Source: Paenibacillus lactis (GTDB lineage Bacteria > Bacillota > Bacilli > Paenibacillales > Paenibacillaceae). Taken from it: DNA of 64,000 nt. Shown here in pieces: positions 54,308-62,667 of the stretch (within the stretch, counting starts at the first letter, position 1; the number at the start of each line of letters is the position of its first letter). A program made the translations under genes and the position numbers. Under the pieces are notes generated by a model. The model saw nothing but the letters and a program-made list of their open reading frames with translations. It was not told where the DNA came from and searched no databases. The DNA is taken from positions 62,001-126,000 of the forward strand of contig NZ_JAGGKI010000003.1 of NCBI RefSeq assembly GCF_017873605.1. The letters run 5' to 3'.

Positions 54308-54445
54308 GGTTTACTCACCTTATTTCTTTGAATTACCGGTTCAATCAGATACAACGTCTTTATGTACCCGGACGGCTGACAGTTCATGGTTCATTATATG
54401 ATTATAGCATATCTGTATAGAAGGTCTCTGCATGTACCTGTATCG

Positions 54446-56719
54446 TTATTGGGCTGGTTTCTGTTCCGGCCCCGGCTCCAGCGGGTCCTCCGCAGTCGTC
54501 ACTGCCATCCTCCTCGGCAGCAGCCAACGCGGGCTCCACCAGTTGGCCTTCCCGAGCAGCTTCATAAACGCCGGTACGAGCAGCACCCGAATGATGGTTG
54601 CGTCCAGAAGCACCGCAACCGTCAGCCCGAGCCCGATCGCTTTCATAACTTCATTGTCCGTAAAAATAAATGCGCCCACGACCACGGCAAGAATCAGGGC
54701 CGCGCTCGTAATCAATCCTCCCGTGCTCTCAAGGCCTTCGGCTGTGCTGTATTCGTTATCCCCCGTGCGCTCATAATTCTCCATAATGCGGGAGATCATC
54801 ATGACCTCGTAATCCATGGAGATGCCGAAGACTACGCAAAAGATCAGAATCGGCAGCAGGGCGAAAATCGTTCCCGTGTAAGATACCCCGAGCCAATCCG
54901 CACCGATTCCCTCCTGGAACACCCACACCACAACCCCAAGCCCTGCCCCAAGGCTGAGCATATTCATCAGGCTCGCCTTTAGAGGGAGCAGCACGGAGCG
55001 AAATGCGATCAGCAGAATCACATACGTCACGGCAAATACAAAGCCCAGCACAAGCACAATGTGCTCCTGCATCTTGTCCATAATATCAAGCTTATAAGCC
55101 GGGCTTCCGGTAACATGCGTCTCCAGACCCGGCGTATCCATCATTCTCAGATCCCGGACAAGCTGAGCCGTCAATGCATGCGCCTCCCCGTATTCCGGGA
55201 CTACGGCTACAACCGCCATCTTATCACGAACCAGCCGGTACTGCTCCAGCTGCTCCCGGATATCCGCACGGGACAAATATTTCGCCACTTCCTCTTCCGA
55301 TCCCCGGCCGATGCTCAGATAGCTGCCAACCTGTTTAACACCGGGCATCATCCGCACTTCGTCCGTATAAGCCTTTAACGCGCGGATGCTTTGGGGATCG
55401 TCATAGGCGGCCGGAAGCTCAGCTGCAACCACAATGGAGTTCAACTCGCGTACATCGTATGCGCGCGTCATTAAATCATTGCCGTATCGGGATTCATATT
55501 TCGGCGGCAGCACCTCGGCAGCCGGAATGGCGATATTCATGTTTCTTACCGGATAAATGGCTGCCAACAGCAGCGCGATAACAGCTACGGAGATGATGAC
55601 AGGATGTGCCATCACAAATCGGGAGACATTTCGCCAGAACCCGGACGGACGGACAACTTCACGGCGCGATCTATATCTTTTTGGAAGGAGGGGCAGGGCG
55701 TGGATTCGTACTCCCAGAATACCGAGCAGCGCCGGCAGGAGCGTATTACCGGCAAGAACCGATACGACCACGACCGTAATGCCTCCGATGCTGAAGGAGC
55801 GGAAAATCGGCAGATCAATAAAGCTCATCGCCGCAAATCCGATCAGAACGGCTCCCCCGGAGAACATCACCGCTTTTCCGGCTGTCGCGCAGGTAATCGC
55901 CAGGGCCTTCTCCACGTCCCCGTTCCTGAGCTCTTCCTTGAAACGGCTAACAATAAGCAATGCATAATCAATGCCCACGGCCAATCCCAGCATCGTAACG
56001 GCATTCGGCAGAAAATTGCTGATCGACCCGTCCGCCAGCGCCAGGAAATACAAAGCTCCCATCGTGGTCGCGACGCTCACCAGCCCGGCGATCAGCGGGA
56101 GAACTGCAGCCGTCCATGTGCCAAAGACCACTAGAAGGATTAGCAGCGCAGCAGGAATGCCGATGATTTCCGCCCGGATAATATCGCTCTTCACGGCCTC
56201 ATTCATATCGGCGAATACGGCGGTATTCCCGGTAATATAAGCGTTTGCACCGACAATGTCGGGCACGTTACTGCGGATCTCCCCAAATCGCCGGAGCGCT
56301 TCCGACGCGTCCAGATTCAGAAGCACCTTCACCGCAACGATATGGTCCTCGCCGGTTTGGCGTGAGGACGTATTCATATAGATATCCCTAACATACGGAA
56401 GTGACCGCAGCGGCGCCAGCTCCTCCAAAATTCGCTTCTGCGCCGTCCCGGCCGTCAAATTCTCTTTCGTCCTGCTTACCACTACAATATCGAGGGACGC
56501 CGCAGACAGTCCGAGCCCCTCTTCAAGCTTCTCGAGCCCGACCTGTGAAGGGCTGTCCTTCGGCGTAAAACCGTTATGCTCCAGTATGGAAGGGAGCTTG
56601 AGCGCAAACGGAAGCAGCACGCAAAACAAGGCCAACCAGGCAAGAACAATGGCTTTACGGCAGCGGTAAATCTGCTGCCCCCATCTATACAGCGGTGTCG
56701 GGTGGCTATCCTGTCTCAC
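54446..56719 (-). CDS. MMPL family transporter
   Basis: Membrane transporter of the RND/MMPL family, 757 residues, similar in layout to Bacillus YdfJ. Two halves each begin with a helix (about 20-40 and 360-380), a large extracytoplasmic domain and a cluster of five helices. Family motifs include GLAVGIDYALLIVSRFKEEL, which carries the conserved Asp-Tyr pair, and VFGISMDYEVMMISRI in the second half. MMPL proteins export lipids or toxic compounds. It is preceded by the HD-GYP gene with a short spacer, suggesting possible co-expression. The substrate is unknown. Confidence 0.92.
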   Translation of the reverse strand: MRQDSHPTPLYRWGQQIYRCRKAIVLAWLALFCVLLPFALKLPSILEHNGFTPKDSPSQVGLEKLEEGLGLSAASLDIVVVSRTKENLTAGTAQKRILEELAPLRSLPYVRDIYMNTSSRQTGEDHIVAVKVLLNLDASEALRRFGEIRSNVPDIVGANAYITGNTAVFADMNEAVKSDIIRAEIIGIPAALLILLVVFGTWTAAVLPLIAGLVSVATTMGALYFLALADGSISNFLPNAVTMLGLAVGIDYALLIVSRFKEELRNGDVEKALAITCATAGKAVMFSGGAVLIGFAAMSFIDLPIFRSFSIGGITVVVVSVLAGNTLLPALLGILGVRIHALPLLPKRYRSRREVVRPSGFWRNVSRFVMAHPVIISVAVIALLLAAIYPVRNMNIAIPAAEVLPPKYESRYGNDLMTRAYDVRELNSIVVAAELPAAYDDPQSIRALKAYTDEVRMMPGVKQVGSYLSIGRGSEEEVAKYLSRADIREQLEQYRLVRDKMAVVAVVPEYGEAHALTAQLVRDLRMMDTPGLETHVTGSPAYKLDIMDKMQEHIVLVLGFVFAVTYVILLIAFRSVLLPLKASLMNMLSLGAGLGVVVWVFQEGIGADWLGVSYTGTIFALLPILIFCVVFGISMDYEVMMISRIMENYERTGDNEYSTAEGLESTGGLITSAALILAVVVGAFIFTDNEVMKAIGLGLTVAVLLDATIIRVLLVPAFMKLLGKANWWSPRWLLPRRMAVTTAEDPLEPGPEQKPAQ

Positions 56720-56744
56720 GAGTCTACCTCCTAGTTAACAATAA

Positions 56745-57836
56745 TCAGTCCACGTTAGCTTGTCCGATACCGGCAATCATGACGGCCAGTGTTTTGGACA
56801 AATCCACTTCATAAGGCGCGGCTAGCGGCACCCCTTCTGCATCCGTTAGCACCCGAACGACCGGACGGTGCGGTACATGGGGATGAACCTTGGAGACAAC
56901 CCCGCTCTCCCCTGTGTGGAGCTTCACGGTGATCCCGGGTGGGTATATCGCGACCCGATCCCGGAACACTTCGAGAAATTTCTGTTCATACAGCGTCCCC
57001 GACCCGGTATACATCACTTCTGCCGCATGATGCGGCAGCAGCGCGGGCTTGTATACCCGCTGTGTCGTCATGGCATCATAGGAATCGGCGATTGCAACCC
57101 ACTTGGCATAATCGTGAATTTCCGGTCCCTTCAACCCGCGGGGGTAGCCGCTGCCGTCCAGGCGTTCATGGTGGGAGAGCGCGCAGTGCGCCGCCATTAG
57201 CGGAATGTTGGGCTCGTTCTTTAGAATCTGATAACCGAGCTCCGTATGTCTCTGTACTTCACGAAACTCCTCCAAACTCAGACGTCCCGGCCGCTGCAGC
57301 AGCGACTGGGATATTCTGGTCTTGCCTATATCATGGAGGAGTGCCCCGAGACTCAGCACCCGGAGCTCCTCACGGCTGTAACCGAAGGATAAGCCCAGCA
57401 CCGTCGTATACAAGCATACGTTTAATGAATGGCGATACAAATTGTAATCATTGGTGTTCATATCGGTCAGCAGCACCATACATTCCTCGTGCTCCGACAG
57501 TTCATCCATGATCGCTTCCATGACGCCGGAAAAGGCCTTTCCCAGATGGAGAAAGCTTCCTCCCAGATCCGGACGACTCTCCAATTTTTTGAAATTGCTC
57601 CGGATTGACTGAATGGCCCTGAGCCGTGTTTCTTCCGACAGCAGCTCCTGTACCACGATATCCTCTGTCATCGCATCCTGGATATACACATAACTGATCT
57701 CCAGCCCGCCAAGACGGCGGATCAGGCGATCCGTCAACTCCACACCTTCGGACAGCAGCACCAGACCGTCACTGTTATATATTTTTTTACCAATTACCAT
57801 TCCCGGCTTCAACGCATCAATAGGTATTAGACGCAA
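56745..57836 (-). CDS. HD-GYP domain phosphodiesterase 1
   Basis: Predicted c-di-GMP phosphodiesterase of 363 residues from the TTG at 57836 (GAGGAAGTGACGGA just upstream). The 57 residues added by an upstream ATG would overlap the uppP stop at 57952 and are unlikely. The N-terminal domain begins LRLIPIDALKPGMVIG, as in the second HD-GYP protein at 61219. The catalytic HDIGK, HHERLDGSGYPRGLKG and ADSYDAMTTQRVY motifs are complete. The short C-terminal domain holds KLHTGESGVV and RPVVRVL. It precedes the MMPL gene by 25 bases. Confidence 0.92.
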   Translation of the reverse strand: MRLIPIDALKPGMVIGKKIYNSDGLVLLSEGVELTDRLIRRLGGLEISYVYIQDAMTEDIVVQELLSEETRLRAIQSIRSNFKKLESRPDLGGSFLHLGKAFSGVMEAIMDELSEHEECMVLLTDMNTNDYNLYRHSLNVCLYTTVLGLSFGYSREELRVLSLGALLHDIGKTRISQSLLQRPGRLSLEEFREVQRHTELGYQILKNEPNIPLMAAHCALSHHERLDGSGYPRGLKGPEIHDYAKWVAIADSYDAMTTQRVYKPALLPHHAAEVMYTGSGTLYEQKFLEVFRDRVAIYPPGITVKLHTGESGVVSKVHPHVPHRPVVRVLTDAEGVPLAAPYEVDLSKTLAVMIAGIGQANVD

Positions 57837-57951
57837 TCCGTCACTTCCTCTGCTATTCGTCACACGTATGGGATTTATGCGCCTGGCCTTTACAGGGTGC
57901 TGTACGTAAAAACCGGATGGTTCAGGCTTAACCTGTTCTTTATTCTGTATA

Positions 57952-58773
57952 TTAGTGCATAATAAACAGCCAGAATACGGCAGCCAGAACAAAACGGTAA
58001 ATCGCAAAATGCGTAAGCCGGATCTTCTGTATAAGCTTCATAAAGGCCAAGACAACAAAATAAGCGACAACAAACGAAACAATAAAACCTGCAATAAATA
58101 CGCCGATCGTGTCCGACGTAAAGTTTCGGTAAGAATCCAGCAGCTCATAGCCGGACGCGGCACACATAATCGGAATTGCAATCAGAAACGAAAAGTCAGC
58201 CGAAGCCTTGTAGCTGACACCGCTGATCATGCCTCCGGCGATGGTGGAGCCCGACCTGGAAAACCCCGGCCACAATACGGATATAATCTGATACAAACCG
58301 ATCAAAAACGCCTGTTTGTACGTCATATCATCCACATTTTCAGCGGTCAATCGAGCTTTATGTTTATTGTACCACTCCGCGAAAATCATAAAAATGCCCC
58401 CTGCGACAAGCGCAAACAAAACGGTCTGCGCATGGAACAGGCTTTTGATGAAATCTCTTGCGAAATAGGCAACAAGCAGCGCCGGGGCAATCCCCAACAA
58501 TACGTGGATCAGATTCAGTCTCTTCGGCGCTGCCTTGGCAATCGGCTCGCTGCGGCTCCATCCAAGCAGTGTAAGGATACGGTTCCAGTAGACGATCGCG
58601 ATCGCCAATATGGCTCCCAATTGGATGACCACCTCGAACGTCTTCATGATGGGCGTCTGATCGTCATATCCGAGCATCTTTGCCGTTAAAATCATATGCC
58701 CCGTAGAGGATACCGGGATGAATTCGGTGAAGCCCTCTACAATTCCCAATATGATGGATGTAAGAAAATCCAT
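57952..58773 (-). CDS. uppP: Undecaprenyl-diphosphatase
   Basis: Recycles the undecaprenyl carrier lipid in cell-wall synthesis and gives bacitracin tolerance (BacA/UppP). The active-site motifs are GFTEFIPVSSTGHMIL (about residues 14-29) and PGFSRSGSTIAGGMISGV (about 165-182), with two Arg/Ser clusters matching the BacA consensus. About eight membrane helices are seen. The ATG at 58773 is preferred because AAGGAAGGGG lies six bases upstream; an ATG two codons earlier is also possible. The protein is 273 residues. It is downstream of the YunD-type gene on the same strand. Confidence 0.95.
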   Translation of the reverse strand: MDFLTSIILGIVEGFTEFIPVSSTGHMILTAKMLGYDDQTPIMKTFEVVIQLGAILAIAIVYWNRILTLLGWSRSEPIAKAAPKRLNLIHVLLGIAPALLVAYFARDFIKSLFHAQTVLFALVAGGIFMIFAEWYNKHKARLTAENVDDMTYKQAFLIGLYQIISVLWPGFSRSGSTIAGGMISGVSYKASADFSFLIAIPIMCAASGYELLDSYRNFTSDTIGVFIAGFIVSFVVAYFVVLAFMKLIQKIRLTHFAIYRFVLAAVFWLFIMH

Positions 58774-58847
58774 GTCCATCCCCTTCCTTTAACCTTTGTC
58801 CTCCTCATATGTATGCTCGGCCAAAGGAAGTTAGTCGAAGGAGATGT

Positions 58848-60281
58848 TCAGGATATCCAGCGGGGAACAAGCGTCTCGTCAAGCGATCCGGGTCTTGACA
58901 GCTCTTCCCTAAGCAAATCCCGGATAAATTCCGGAAGCATATAAGCCGTGTCCGTACCAAGAGCCAGTGTTTCATAGCCGATCTTGAACGTGAACATGTC
59001 CAGCGTGCCTACCCTGTATTCCCGTGTACGCTCGAGCGGCTGTCCGCCCAGCGTAATGCTTGTGATTTTATGGTAAGGCAATCCCGATGGATCATAATGA
59101 ACCTGTAGTCCGTCCACTGCCAAACAGCCCAATATATAACCGCGAAATCCGAACCCCGTAATCTTCTTGTTGTTAAACTCCAGAAGCAGGCTCTCTTCCA
59201 GCGCCTGATAAATATGCTCTCCACGCAGAGTTACGACGCAGGGATTGATCGGGGACGGGCACAGACTGTGCAGCATGCCGGCGCTGATTTCACCCTTCGG
59301 AAGCGGTCCGAGCAGCTGCCCGGAATTAACGATGGCAAACTCGGCTCCCGTATGGTGCAGCACCGCCTGGGCGAGCAGATTCGCAAATGGCGATTCCTCT
59401 TCGTAATGGATCGGAAGCTTGCGGTCAATGACCGCTACCTGTTCCTGCAGCCGCTGCTCGGCCAGTTCATGATGCCGCATAATCGCCTGCTCGACAATCG
59501 GCTCAATCAGCGCTTGATCCACGGAAAGCAGCAGCCCTTCCCTGCTCATAAATCGATCATTCTCACTGCTCCGCTCCATGACTAGCCGACCGACATAATT
59601 CCCGAATTTTCCGGCACCGCATATGACGGTGCCACCGATGACAAGCGGGTCCTCGAGCACATGATGGGTATGACCGCCCAAAATAATATCGATGCCTTCA
59701 ATGTTTTCCGCCAATCGTTTATCCGTCGTTAAACCGAGGTGCGACAGTACAATGACGAGATCGCATCGATCCGACAGCAGCCGTACCTGCTCCGCGATCG
59801 CTTGATCCGGGTCGGAAGCCTCCCAGCCCAGCAGCTGATAAAACCCCGCGAAAGCAGCCGTCGCACCGGTGATTCCCACCCGGATGCCTTCCTTCTCAAC
59901 GACGATGCTCGGCTTCATCCAGCGTGGGGGGGCACCACTCGTGGTCTCGCGGATATTGCAGCAGACGACGGGACATTGAAGACCGGCGTATAGATGTTCC
60001 AGCACATCCGCCGGAAAGGTAAGCCCTTCATTGTTGCCGATGGTAATTGCGTCGTATCCTGTCAAATTCATAATATCCACGTTCGCCTGTCCCATCGAGC
60101 CTTCCGTCTCGACAGCGGCTCTGTCCATATGGTCGCCTATATCAAGCACCAGCACCGGGCCTTGCGCGGCCGTTCTTTCCCGGGAAATAATAGCCGCCGC
60201 GCTACTCATCATTTCAAAATGACTATGTATATCATTTGTATACAGGATTGTAAGCTTCTGGTCATGGCTCTTCTTCAGCAT
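58848..60281 (-). CDS. yunD: Metallophosphoesterase/5'-nucleotidase, YunD-like
   Basis: Predicted calcineurin-type phosphoesterase with a 5'-nucleotidase C-terminal domain, 477 residues. There is no signal peptide, unlike secreted nucleotidases, so it is probably cytoplasmic. Metal-binding motifs are YTNDIHSHF (Asp17, His19), DIGDHMDR, GNNEGLTF, LSHLGL and GGHTHHVL; the usual GNHE is GNNE here, which is known from YunD-type members. The C-terminal domain starts near residue 290. It stands first in a minus-strand group with uppP and is divergent from the MoaD-MoaE gene. The start follows GGAGGAGG. Confidence 0.86.
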   Translation of the reverse strand: MLKKSHDQKLTILYTNDIHSHFEMMSSAAAIISRERTAAQGPVLVLDIGDHMDRAAVETEGSMGQANVDIMNLTGYDAITIGNNEGLTFPADVLEHLYAGLQCPVVCCNIRETTSGAPPRWMKPSIVVEKEGIRVGITGATAAFAGFYQLLGWEASDPDQAIAEQVRLLSDRCDLVIVLSHLGLTTDKRLAENIEGIDIILGGHTHHVLEDPLVIGGTVICGAGKFGNYVGRLVMERSSENDRFMSREGLLLSVDQALIEPIVEQAIMRHHELAEQRLQEQVAVIDRKLPIHYEEESPFANLLAQAVLHHTGAEFAIVNSGQLLGPLPKGEISAGMLHSLCPSPINPCVVTLRGEHIYQALEESLLLEFNNKKITGFGFRGYILGCLAVDGLQVHYDPSGLPYHKITSITLGGQPLERTREYRVGTLDMFTFKIGYETLALGTDTAYMLPEFIRDLLREELSRPGSLDETLVPRWIS

Positions 60282-60394
60282 TCAGGCGGCCTCCTCCCAT
60301 GTTCGTATCACGTGATTTTCCGGTCTTTCAAGCATAACATTTTGACGAGGAATATGGTATATTGTAGCCCAGAAGAATTATGAGGTGATGCAAA

Positions 60395-61132
60395 ATGTCG
60401 ACGACTATTCCGATCCTATTATTCGCGGGGCTGGCCGATCGAATCGGTTCCGCTTCGCTTGCGTTTTCCGTACCCGCCCTTCCGATTACAGCCGGAGAAT
60501 TAAAGCACAAGCTTAGCGACGCTTACCCGGACGCCGCACAGCAGATCGCGGTTTCGTTCGTAGCAATCAATCAAGAATATGCGTTGGAGGATCAGCTTAT
60601 TCAGTCAGGGGATGAGGTTGCTCTGATTCCGCCTGTATCCGGCGGAGACGGTGCCGGGGAGCAGCGCTGCAGAAGCGCTCAGTCCCCCGATGGAACTTGT
60701 CTGATCACGTCCGAGAAGCTCTCGGTCGAGGAGACCGTGGCGAAGGTCCATGATGCCAACCATGGCGCAACGCTCTCTTTTATCGGCACGACCCGGGAGA
60801 TGACCGGAGAGCAACGAACGGTTACGCTAGAGTATGATGCCTATATCCCCATGGCGCTAAAAGAATTGCAGCAAATTTGTCGAGACATTTCCAATCAGTG
60901 GCCTGGCACCTTATGCGCGATTTCCCACCGCATTGGCACAGTCGATATTGGTGAAACCAGCGTGGTCATTGCCGTCTCTTCGCCTCATCGAAACGACTGC
61001 TATGAAGCAAGCAGGTATGCCATCGAGCAGCTGAAGCGAACCGTCCCGATCTGGAAAAAGGAAATCTGGGATGACGGCTCCGAATGGAAAGGCCCGCAAA
61101 CTGGCCCATGGGACCCGACTGCTAGGCTATAA
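60395..61132 (+). CDS. MoaD-MoaE fusion, molybdopterin synthase
   Basis: Fused small and large subunits of molybdopterin synthase, 245 residues. Residues 1-84 are a ubiquitin-like MoaD domain whose terminal double-glycine (Gly83-Gly84, in PPVSGGDG) is internal. A linker of about 20 residues follows. Residues 104-245 are MoaE, with GTTREMTGEQ, SHRIGTVDIGETSVVIAVSSPHR and WKKEIWDDGSEWKG, including the catalytic lysines. In free MoaD the double-glycine must be the C-terminus to accept sulfur, so this fusion may need cleavage, as reported for mycobacterial MoaX. No other molybdenum cofactor gene is in the window. The ribosome site is GAGGTGATGCAAA. Confidence 0.92.
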   Translation: MSTTIPILLFAGLADRIGSASLAFSVPALPITAGELKHKLSDAYPDAAQQIAVSFVAINQEYALEDQLIQSGDEVALIPPVSGGDGAGEQRCRSAQSPDGTCLITSEKLSVEETVAKVHDANHGATLSFIGTTREMTGEQRTVTLEYDAYIPMALKELQQICRDISNQWPGTLCAISHRIGTVDIGETSVVIAVSSPHRNDCYEASRYAIEQLKRTVPIWKKEIWDDGSEWKGPQTGPWDPTARL

Positions 61133-61146
61133 GACTTATTCAATCA

Positions 61147-61175
61147 TTGTAAAACCATAATTTTCTTGCTAAGAT
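61147..61175 (+). promoter_or_regulatory. Putative promoter of the second HD-GYP gene
   Basis: TTGTAA (61147-61152) and TAAGAT (61170-61175) are spaced by 17 bases, about 45 bases before the TTG start at 61219. Confidence 0.5.
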
Positions 61176-61218
61176 GGTCTTAACTTTTCATTTATATAAG
61201 GGCAAGAGGTGCAATGAT

Positions 61219-62265
61219 TTGAGAGTACATGTCACGGACCTGAGACCCGGCGATCACATCCAACAAGATGCATTCAACAGTAACGGCGTTCATGTTCTTC
61301 GCAAAGGAACGATTCTGCGCATGGAGGACATATCCAAGCTCCTTCAGCACGGCATCGATTATATCGATATTTCCCCCCGCCAGCTTGCAGAATCCATCGA
61401 GCTGCTATCCGATATCTCGGAATCGTTCCGACAGGTTCAACCGCAGTTCAATCTCGCGTTCGACGGGTGCAGATCCATGTTCGAGGAAGCGGCAATGACG
61501 GGAAAGTTTAATGAATCCGTCGTCGACGACACCTTTCATCCGCTCGTCGACTCGCTCAGCGAACAGAAGGACGTGGTTTCTCTCCTGCTTCTGTTTAATG
61601 GCAAGGATGATTACACCTACCGCCACTCCATTCAAGTTGGAATGCTGTCCTATTATATCGCCGAATGGATGGGCTATTCTGAGCAGGAAGCGTATGACAT
61701 CGGCAAAGCCGGCTTCCTCCATGATATCGGAAAGTGCCGAATCCCCCGGGAAATACTCGATAAACCCGGCAAGCTGACACCGGACGAATATGAGCAAGTC
61801 AAGCTGCACACCATTTACGGCTACGAAATGATCTATGAATCAACGCAGGACAAAATCACTGCAACCGTGGCCCTCCAGCATCATGAACGGGGCGACGGCT
61901 CCGGATATCCGAAAGCGATCGGCGAGGATCAGATCCACCCCTACGCGCAGATTTGCGCAGTCGCCGATGTCTACAGCGCCATGACGACCAACCGGGTGTA
62001 TCAATCCAAGCAGCAGCTGCTGACCGTTCTGCGGGAGCTCTACGGCCTCAGCTTCGGCAAGCTGAACGGGAAGGCGACTCATGCGTTCATCCGGCAGATG
62101 CTTCCATATTTCATCGGTAAAAAAGTCGTCCTGACAACCGGCGAATCAGGCATCATCGTTGCGAATAACCAGTCGGACTACTTCCGTCCCCTCGTTCAAG
62201 CCGGAGAGCGCTTTATTGATCTGTCCAAGGAACCGGATACCGAGATCCAGGAGATCTTGCTCTAA
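61219..62265 (+). CDS. HD-GYP domain phosphodiesterase 2
   Basis: Predicted c-di-GMP phosphodiesterase, 348 residues, with a TTG start at 61219 (GAGGTGCAATGAT upstream) that gives LRVHVTDLRPGDHIQ, parallel to LRLIPIDALKPGMVI in the first HD-GYP protein; the two are likely paralogues. The HDIGK and HHERGDGSGYPKAIG motifs are complete, with AVADVYSAMTTNRVYQ. The C-terminal part has GKKVVLTTGESGI. It is followed by an intrinsic terminator. Which cellular process it controls is not known. Confidence 0.92.
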   Translation: MRVHVTDLRPGDHIQQDAFNSNGVHVLRKGTILRMEDISKLLQHGIDYIDISPRQLAESIELLSDISESFRQVQPQFNLAFDGCRSMFEEAAMTGKFNESVVDDTFHPLVDSLSEQKDVVSLLLLFNGKDDYTYRHSIQVGMLSYYIAEWMGYSEQEAYDIGKAGFLHDIGKCRIPREILDKPGKLTPDEYEQVKLHTIYGYEMIYESTQDKITATVALQHHERGDGSGYPKAIGEDQIHPYAQICAVADVYSAMTTNRVYQSKQQLLTVLRELYGLSFGKLNGKATHAFIRQMLPYFIGKKVVLTTGESGIIVANNQSDYFRPLVQAGERFIDLSKEPDTEIQEILL

Positions 62266-62300
62266 AATGAACTCATGCCTTACGTATATACATAAACGAA

Positions 62301-62347
62301 AATTCCCCGGCGATTGAAACAGCAAATCGTCCGGGGAATTTATTTGT
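62301..62347 (+). terminator. Terminator after the second HD-GYP gene
   Basis: AATTCCCCGG-CGATT (62301-62315) pairs with AATCG-TCCGGGGAATT (62325-62340), followed by TATTTG. It lies 36 bases after the stop. Confidence 0.8.
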
Positions 62348-62579
62348 AGAACAGATTACCGCCAAAACATCGTAAAGCAAGCCGTCCCACAGGCTTCCCC
62401 GGTTATATACGGAACAAGCTCGCAGTTTATTCGAATGTTGGTAGGTTTGCATTCCTGGAGAAGCCCCGCTCTTTTGTAAGGCTTATTGTCCGAGTAGCGA
62501 CGATGCACATTCAATGTCTGAAAAAACTCGAAACCACCGCGAAATGAGAAATATTTGCCTCAGCGAATACCTCGCAATA
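62348..62579. other. Spacer between convergent units, one cysteine-rich open frame
   Basis: The gap between the HD-GYP terminator and the sufB terminator holds a 67-codon open frame on the minus strand (62356-62559) that ends GEACGTACFTMFWR and has four cysteines, but it has no ATG and no ribosome site at a TTG or GTG. No other gene is recognised here. Confidence 0.4.
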
Positions 62580-62626
62580 ACAGAAAGATGGGCTGCCCAA
62601 GATCTGTGATCTCGCGGGCAGCCCAT
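62580..62626 (-). terminator. Terminator of the suf operon
   Basis: A perfect 11-base stem ATGGGCTGCCC/GGGCAGCCCAT with an inner AGATC/GATCT pairing is followed by TCTTTCTG on the minus strand. It lies 42 bases past the sufB stop, so sufB is the last gene of its unit. Confidence 0.8.
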
Positions 62627-62667
62627 TCTTCGATGTCAGCCTATATTCTAATCCTGCTTGGAAGTTA

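Noticed and set aside
57837..58007. 57-residue N-terminal extension of the first HD-GYP protein
   Set aside because: It overlaps the uppP stop region and lacks a ribosome site; the TTG start at 57836 has one and matches the start of the second HD-GYP protein.
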